Shown: in pieces, positions 7,704 to 11,422 of the stretch
How positions within the stretch are numbered: the first letter of the stretch is position 1
Layout: each line of letters opens with the position of its first letter
Assembly (NCBI GenBank): GCA_012965485.1
Contig: DTSF01000154.1
Span: forward strand, 1-11,422
DNA length: 11,422 nucleotides
Origin: Dehalococcoidia bacterium
GTDB lineage: Bacteria > Chloroflexota > Dehalococcoidia > SAR202 > UBA826
Reading direction: 5' to 3'
Translations under genes and position numbers: made by a program
The notes under the pieces: model-generated
The model's database searches: none
What the model was told of the DNA's origin: nothing
The model's input: the letters and a program-made list of their open reading frames with translations, nothing else

Positions 7704-9554
7704 CTAAGTGATTATAGCTAGGAGGTCGCCCTTTACAACAGTTTGTCCAGGTTCAACTGTCAATGACTGGATACTCCCATCTTTCGGTGAAGGTAAGGTA
7801 TTTTCCATCTTCATAGCTTCTAAAACTACTATAGGATCACCCTGATTTACCTGTTGGTCCACTTCTACTAGGTATTTCAAAACCACACCTGGCAAAGGGG
7901 ATTTCAATTCTCCGTCAGAATTTGCTGCTGATCCGGTTAATGTCGGTTTTGAGTCTCTGGATGACTCTGGATTTTGAATCCCGTCAGAAATTGAAACCAT
8001 ATTTTGGTCAACAGGATCGATTTCCACCTTATAGAAGGTGTCGTCAATAAACACATTGAAAGATCTTGTCTTTAAACTTTTAACCGGGACTTCCTGTGTT
8101 CCTGTCGCTGTAATTTCGTGATTCTCTGAGGAGTCACCGTCAGCATTTAGATCAAGGTCATCTTTCTGTAAATCAAGCCCATGCTTTATTCTGAGAAATT
8201 TCATTCCTGTAGTGGGATATAACGCGTAAATTAGGATGTCATCAATATTGCTCGTGAGGTTGGCCACTTCTTTTTCTGCTTGTTTTAGTTCAGGCTCTAT
8301 CAGGTTTCCGGGTCTTTCATTGATGGTCTTTATTTCTGAGGTACCATAGAATTCAAAGACCGCGTCTTTAATTTGGCTATCTACCTTGGAAGGGGGCCTG
8401 CCGTACATTCCAGTGAGATACTCCTTCACTTGGTTGGAAACCATTTTGTATCTACCAAAAAGCACATTGCTAACTGCTTGAGATCCCACCATCTGGCTCA
8501 TCGGCGTCACCAATGGAGGGTATCCAAGTTCTTTCCTAGTGAGGGGGATATCTTCCAGTACCTCATCAAGCCTATCTATTGAGTCAGCTTCTTTAAGCTG
8601 GGATATCAAATTACTCGCCATTCCACCAGGTATTTGATGACTCAGAACTTTAGCGTCTATAACAGAGGCTTTTGGAGTTTCCAAATATTCGCGATACTTC
8701 GGCAAAACTGATTCTAGATAATCCCCTAAATTGATAAGGGTGTCTAGATCCAATTTAGGATCATTTTCTGTGCCTCGCAGAGTAACAACAAGTGGTTCTA
8801 CAGCTGGTTGTGAAGTTCTCAATGCTAGTGGAGCTAGGCAAGCGTCGACTACGTCTATCCCTGCTTCAACGGCTTTTAAAACAGTCATAGAGGCCATGCC
8901 ACTGGTGTAATGAGTGTGTAATTGCAGGGGCACCGTCACCACCTTTTTTAATGCTGAAATTAAATCAAAGGCGTCATAAGGTGATAAGAGTCCTGCCATA
9001 TCTTTAATGCAAAGACTATCCGCCCCCATGTCTTGAAAAATTTTCGCTCTATTCAGATAGTAGTCCAAACTATATATTGGCCCACCCATCTTCCCATTTT
9101 CGGTAACTGAATAACAAATGGCAATTTGTAAATGCTTATCGTTATTTTTCACAGCTTTAGCAGCTCGGGCTAGATTCCATTCGTCGTTCAATGCGTCAAA
9201 CACCCTAAAAATGTCGATTCCGTTTGTCGCAGAGCGTTCAACAAACGCATCTACTACGTCATCAGCATACGCTCTGTATCCAACCAGGGATTGCCCTCTT
9301 AGCAGCATTGACAAGGGAGTCTTCGTTATTAATTTTTTGAACTGGCGTAACCTTTCCCAGGGGTCTTCAGCTAAATATCTGGTAGTGGCGTCGAAAGTAG
9401 CTCCACCCCATACTTCCATTGACGCGAAACCGACCTGATCCATTTGGGCCGCGATGGGTTCCATATCCTTCATTTCCAGTCTTGTGGCAAGAAGGCTTTG
9501 GTGAGCGTCCCGGAAGGTAGTATCAGTGATGCCAAAAGAGTTAAATGTGTTCAT
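7704..9554 (-). CDS. 5S-type carboxyltransferase with C-terminal biotin domain (pyruvate carboxylase B / oxaloacetate decarboxylase alpha)
   Basis: Transfers CO2 between carboxybiotin and pyruvate/oxaloacetate. Of 616 residues, about 5-270 form the HMGL-like TIM barrel, with RDAHQS (Asp16), the Lys184 expected to be carbamylated in IKDMAGLL, and metal ligands His213/His215 in LHTHYTSG. Residues about 290-470 form the conserved PYC/OADA domain. A hydrophilic linker at about 475-545 leads to a biotinyl domain with EAMKMEN, where Lys582 is the biotinylation site. No OadB membrane subunit or biotin carboxylase is in the window, so sodium-pumping decarboxylase, two-subunit pyruvate carboxylase and transcarboxylase subunit remain open. 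ATG start; the nearest good ribosome site, GGAGG, is unusually far at about 14 bases, and no closer in-frame start exists. Confidence 0.95.
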   Translation of the reverse strand: MNTFNSFGITDTTFRDAHQSLLATRLEMKDMEPIAAQMDQVGFASMEVWGGATFDATTRYLAEDPWERLRQFKKLITKTPLSMLLRGQSLVGYRAYADDVVDAFVERSATNGIDIFRVFDALNDEWNLARAAKAVKNNDKHLQIAICYSVTENGKMGGPIYSLDYYLNRAKIFQDMGADSLCIKDMAGLLSPYDAFDLISALKKVVTVPLQLHTHYTSGMASMTVLKAVEAGIDVVDACLAPLALRTSQPAVEPLVVTLRGTENDPKLDLDTLINLGDYLESVLPKYREYLETPKASVIDAKVLSHQIPGGMASNLISQLKEADSIDRLDEVLEDIPLTRKELGYPPLVTPMSQMVGSQAVSNVLFGRYKMVSNQVKEYLTGMYGRPPSKVDSQIKDAVFEFYGTSEIKTINERPGNLIEPELKQAEKEVANLTSNIDDILIYALYPTTGMKFLRIKHGLDLQKDDLDLNADGDSSENHEITATGTQEVPVKSLKTRSFNVFIDDTFYKVEIDPVDQNMVSISDGIQNPESSRDSKPTLTGSAANSDGELKSPLPGVVLKYLVEVDQQVNQGDPIVVLEAMKMENTLPSPKDGSIQSLTVEPGQTVVKGDLLAIIT

Positions 9555-9575
9555 ATAATCGGGTGAATCCTCCGG

Positions 9576-9767
9576 TTATTTATAAGTAGTAGGCCTGCTA
9601 CCCCATCCTCCGATTACACGATTATGCGAATATGGAAGAGGATAAAGAATTGCATGTTTCCAGGAAGATATTAAATTATCCTTTCTTGGGTCTGAAGGTT
9701 TGCTGTCATTCAAATACATTTGAATGGCAGTTGATATGGCAGCTATATGTTTTTGGGTTGATTTCAT
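9576..9767 (-). CDS. Small carboxylase-associated protein (63 residues)
   Basis: I do not recognise this protein with certainty. It is a short hydrophilic product with an N-terminal predicted helix (HIAAISTAIQMYL, 7-19), a middle SSWKHAI segment and a C-terminal GGWGSRP. A helix followed by Trp-containing tails recalls the small epsilon/gamma-type subunits encoded beside acyl-CoA carboxylase beta subunits and biotin carboxyltransferases; that comparison is by eye only. It has no signal peptide or membrane span, so it is not a membrane-anchored OadG-type gamma subunit. ATG starts 5 bp after the upstream carboxyltransferase stop with no clear ribosome site, implying coupled translation, and its stop is 21 bp before the biotin-domain gene. 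Position between two carboxyltransferase genes is the main support that it is real. Confidence 0.62.
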   Translation of the reverse strand: MKSTQKHIAAISTAIQMYLNDSKPSDPRKDNLISSWKHAILYPLPYSHNRVIGGWGSRPTTYK

Positions 9768-9772
9768 ACCGA

Positions 9773-11401
9773 TTATAAAGGAATGCTCCCATGTTTCTTG
9801 GGAGGTAGATTTTCTCTTTTGTTAGCCAACATTTTCAAGGCTCTTATGACTTTTAGCCGTGTCTGGCCAGGTTCTATCACGTCGTCTATCATGCCCCTGC
9901 TCGCAGCGATGTAGGGATTCATCAGGTTTTCTTCGTATTCCGATACTAACTGATTAGTTAATTTTTGCGGGTCATCGGACTCTCTGATTTGTGATCTATG
10001 AATTATATTAACGGCACCTTCTGCACCCATTACTGCGACTTGACCTGTTGGCCACGAGTAATTTATATCCCCTTTAAGGTTTTTACTGCTCATCACGATA
10101 TAAGCACCCCCATAGGCCTTTCTAGTCAGAACGCTTATTTTGGGAACAGTAGCTTCCGCGTAGGCGAATATTAACTTTGCACCATGTCGGATAATTCCTC
10201 CGTACTCTTGAGAACTGCCAGGCATGAATCCGGGAACATCTATAAAAGTGACCAAAGGTATGTTGAAGGCATCGCAGAATCTTACGAACCTTGCGGCTTT
10301 GATAGATGCATCTATATCGAGGACACCTGCGAAATGGTCAGGCTGTTGTGCGACGATCCCTACGGATTTTCCATCAAACCTTGCGAATCCAACCAGTATG
10401 TTAGGTGCAAAATTCTTGTGGACTTGCAAAAATCTGGCTTCATCCACGACGGTGTGAATGAGGTCAAGCATATTATAAGGTTGGTTCGGGTTATCTGGTA
10501 TCAAGCTGTTCAAATTATCAGAATATCTATCGGGCGCATCACCACTACCAATTAAGGGAGAGTCCTCCATATTGTTTTGGGGGAGATAATTTAGTAATTC
10601 CTTAACTCTGGCAATGCATGATTCTTCCGTTTCTTCTGCGAAATGGGCAACGCCGCTCTTAACCGTGTGCGCTTCAGTTCCTCCTAAATCTTCGTGAGAT
10701 ATATCTTCTGAAGTTACTGCCCGTATAACGTCAGGTCCAGTGATGTACATCTGGCTCAATCCTTTCACCATGAAAATGAAATCAGTCAAGGCTGGAGAGT
10801 AAGTAGCACCGCCGGCAGCCGGCCCCATCATGACCGATATCTGCGGTATTACACCTGAAGACATCACGTTTCTGTGGAAAATGGAGCCATAGCCCGAAAG
10901 GCTGTCAACTCCTTCTTGGATTCTTGCACCCCCTGAATCTATTAGCCCGACAATTGGGGCACCGCTTTCAATGGCTTTGTCCATTACTTTGCAGATTTTG
11001 TTGGCTACAGCTTCTGATAATGAACCACCTAGCACGGTAAAATCTTGTGCGTAGACAAAAGTAAGTCTGCCGTTGACTTCGCCGTATCCCGTGACCACAG
11101 CGTCGCCTAGAAAATGCTGGCCATCCAAGCCAAAATTCGTGGACCTATGCAATACCAGCGGGTCCAACTCTTCAAAGGAACCATCGTCTACCAGCAAGGA
11201 AATGCGTTCTCTAGCTGTTAATTTACCCCTTTTGTGTTGGGCTTCAAACTGTATTGTGTCCAAACTTAGTCCGACGTGTCCCAAACGCTCGAAAATGACG
11301 TTTTTTGGCCTATTAGCCCGCCGCAGGCGCGAAAATTTTGGGGTTTTGGGCCCCCATGAAGCAAACCCTGACCCCCCCGGGGGGTTGGGGGGTTGTCCCA
11401 A
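9773..11401 (-). CDS. Acyl-CoA carboxylase carboxyltransferase (beta) subunit, propionyl/methylmalonyl-CoA type; 5' end uncertain
   Basis: Transfers carboxyl between biotin and an acyl-CoA (propionyl/methylmalonyl-CoA likely). The family is clear from QHKRGKLTARERI at 55-67, SGGARIQEG at 156-164, GPAAGGATYSPALTDF at 193-208, the C-domain DVPGFMPG at 388-395, KAYGGAYIVMSSK at 428-440, and a KKHGSIPL C terminus. Ile435 stands where propionyl-CoA carboxylases of the PccB type usually have Asp. The first ~35 residues (Pro/Gly-rich, from G/C runs) do not resemble the family, and the frame stays open to the window edge. TTG at 11401 is therefore nominal; TTG at 11284 would give 503 residues, and the true start may be beyond or within damaged sequence. 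The first in-frame ATG is only at residue 140, too late. No biotin carboxylase gene is in view. Confidence 0.93.
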   Translation of the reverse strand: MGQPPNPPGGSGFASWGPKTPKFSRLRRANRPKNVIFERLGHVGLSLDTIQFEAQHKRGKLTARERISLLVDDGSFEELDPLVLHRSTNFGLDGQHFLGDAVVTGYGEVNGRLTFVYAQDFTVLGGSLSEAVANKICKVMDKAIESGAPIVGLIDSGGARIQEGVDSLSGYGSIFHRNVMSSGVIPQISVMMGPAAGGATYSPALTDFIFMVKGLSQMYITGPDVIRAVTSEDISHEDLGGTEAHTVKSGVAHFAEETEESCIARVKELLNYLPQNNMEDSPLIGSGDAPDRYSDNLNSLIPDNPNQPYNMLDLIHTVVDEARFLQVHKNFAPNILVGFARFDGKSVGIVAQQPDHFAGVLDIDASIKAARFVRFCDAFNIPLVTFIDVPGFMPGSSQEYGGIIRHGAKLIFAYAEATVPKISVLTRKAYGGAYIVMSSKNLKGDINYSWPTGQVAVMGAEGAVNIIHRSQIRESDDPQKLTNQLVSEYEENLMNPYIAASRGMIDDVIEPGQTRLKVIRALKMLANKRENLPPKKHGSIPL

Positions 11402-11406
11402 AACCC
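11341..11406. repeat. Inverted repeat enclosing G/C homopolymer runs
   Basis: The arms GGGTTTTGGG (11341-11350) and CCCAAAACCC (11397-11406) are perfectly complementary over 10 bp. Inside them C5 at 11351-11355 can pair with G6 at 11387-11392 across a 4-base bulge, and a C7G6 palindrome lies at 11372-11384. The plus strand also has adjacent G6 runs split by TT. This is either a folded leader upstream of the carboxyltransferase core or low-quality sequence at an assembly edge. Confidence 0.6.
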
Positions 11407-11422
11407 TATAATATGGAGGGGT

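Noticed and set aside
10184..10555. Plus-strand 123-residue frame opposite the acyl-CoA carboxyltransferase
   Set aside because: Antisense shadow of the conserved C-terminal carboxyltransferase domain; no independent coding evidence.
11341..11394. Telomere-like GGGGTTTT and G-run pattern
   Set aside because: Only one GGGGTTTT unit occurs, with no tandem array, in an otherwise ordinary bacterial operon; low-quality edge sequence is the simpler explanation.

Overview
The window is 11.4 kb of moderately AT-rich bacterial DNA. Eleven closely packed genes all lie on the minus strand, so transcription runs from the high-coordinate end to the low-coordinate end. No intergenic gap exceeds 100 bp. 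I see no tRNA, rRNA, CRISPR array, insertion sequence or phage gene. Gene content and protein style suggest a marine Chloroflexota bacterium (Dehalococcoidia/SAR202-like): a Ycf45/SpoIIIAA-type R3H ATPase next to tmk, an LDH-like malate dehydrogenase, a split 5S-type carboxyltransferase with its own biotin domain, and the R5P-dependent PdxST route to vitamin B6. That placement is inference from style and was not tested by a search.

Layout in transcription order. (1) A carboxylase block: a propionyl/methylmalonyl-CoA carboxyltransferase beta subunit (9773-11401, 5' end doubtful), a 63-residue accessory-like protein, and a pyruvate carboxylase B / oxaloacetate decarboxylase alpha protein with a C-terminal biotin domain (7704-9554). 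(2) A central-carbon block: malate dehydrogenase, a TIGR00725/LOG-like nucleotide-binding protein, enolase and a glyceraldehyde-3-phosphate dehydrogenase. (3) A second transcription unit with its own good sigma70-type promoter: pdxS, pdxT, the R3H ATPase and tmk. Its start and stop codons are nearly touching or overlapping.

The first two blocks read as an anaplerotic and gluconeogenic set. Carboxyl transfer to or from pyruvate/oxaloacetate is followed by malate dehydrogenase, enolase and a GAPDH. The GAPDH lacks the residues that enforce NAD specificity (Ser36 at the Asp32 position, Lys192-Arg193 at Leu187-Pro188) and so looks NADP-type. In the gluconeogenic direction it would make glyceraldehyde 3-phosphate, which is a substrate of PdxS next door. 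An acyl-CoA carboxyltransferase beside a 5S-plus-biotin protein, with no biotin carboxylase in view, recalls the subunits of propionibacterial transcarboxylase. A biotin carboxylase just outside the window would instead make it an ordinary carboxylase.

The last ~120 bp (about 11290-11422) differ from everything else: long G and C runs, a 10-bp perfect inverted repeat enclosing a C7G6 palindrome, and a reading frame that no longer resembles the carboxyltransferase family. This is either an assembly-edge artefact or an unusual structured leader. The window is otherwise conserved housekeeping DNA, and I found no clearly new defence or mobile system.
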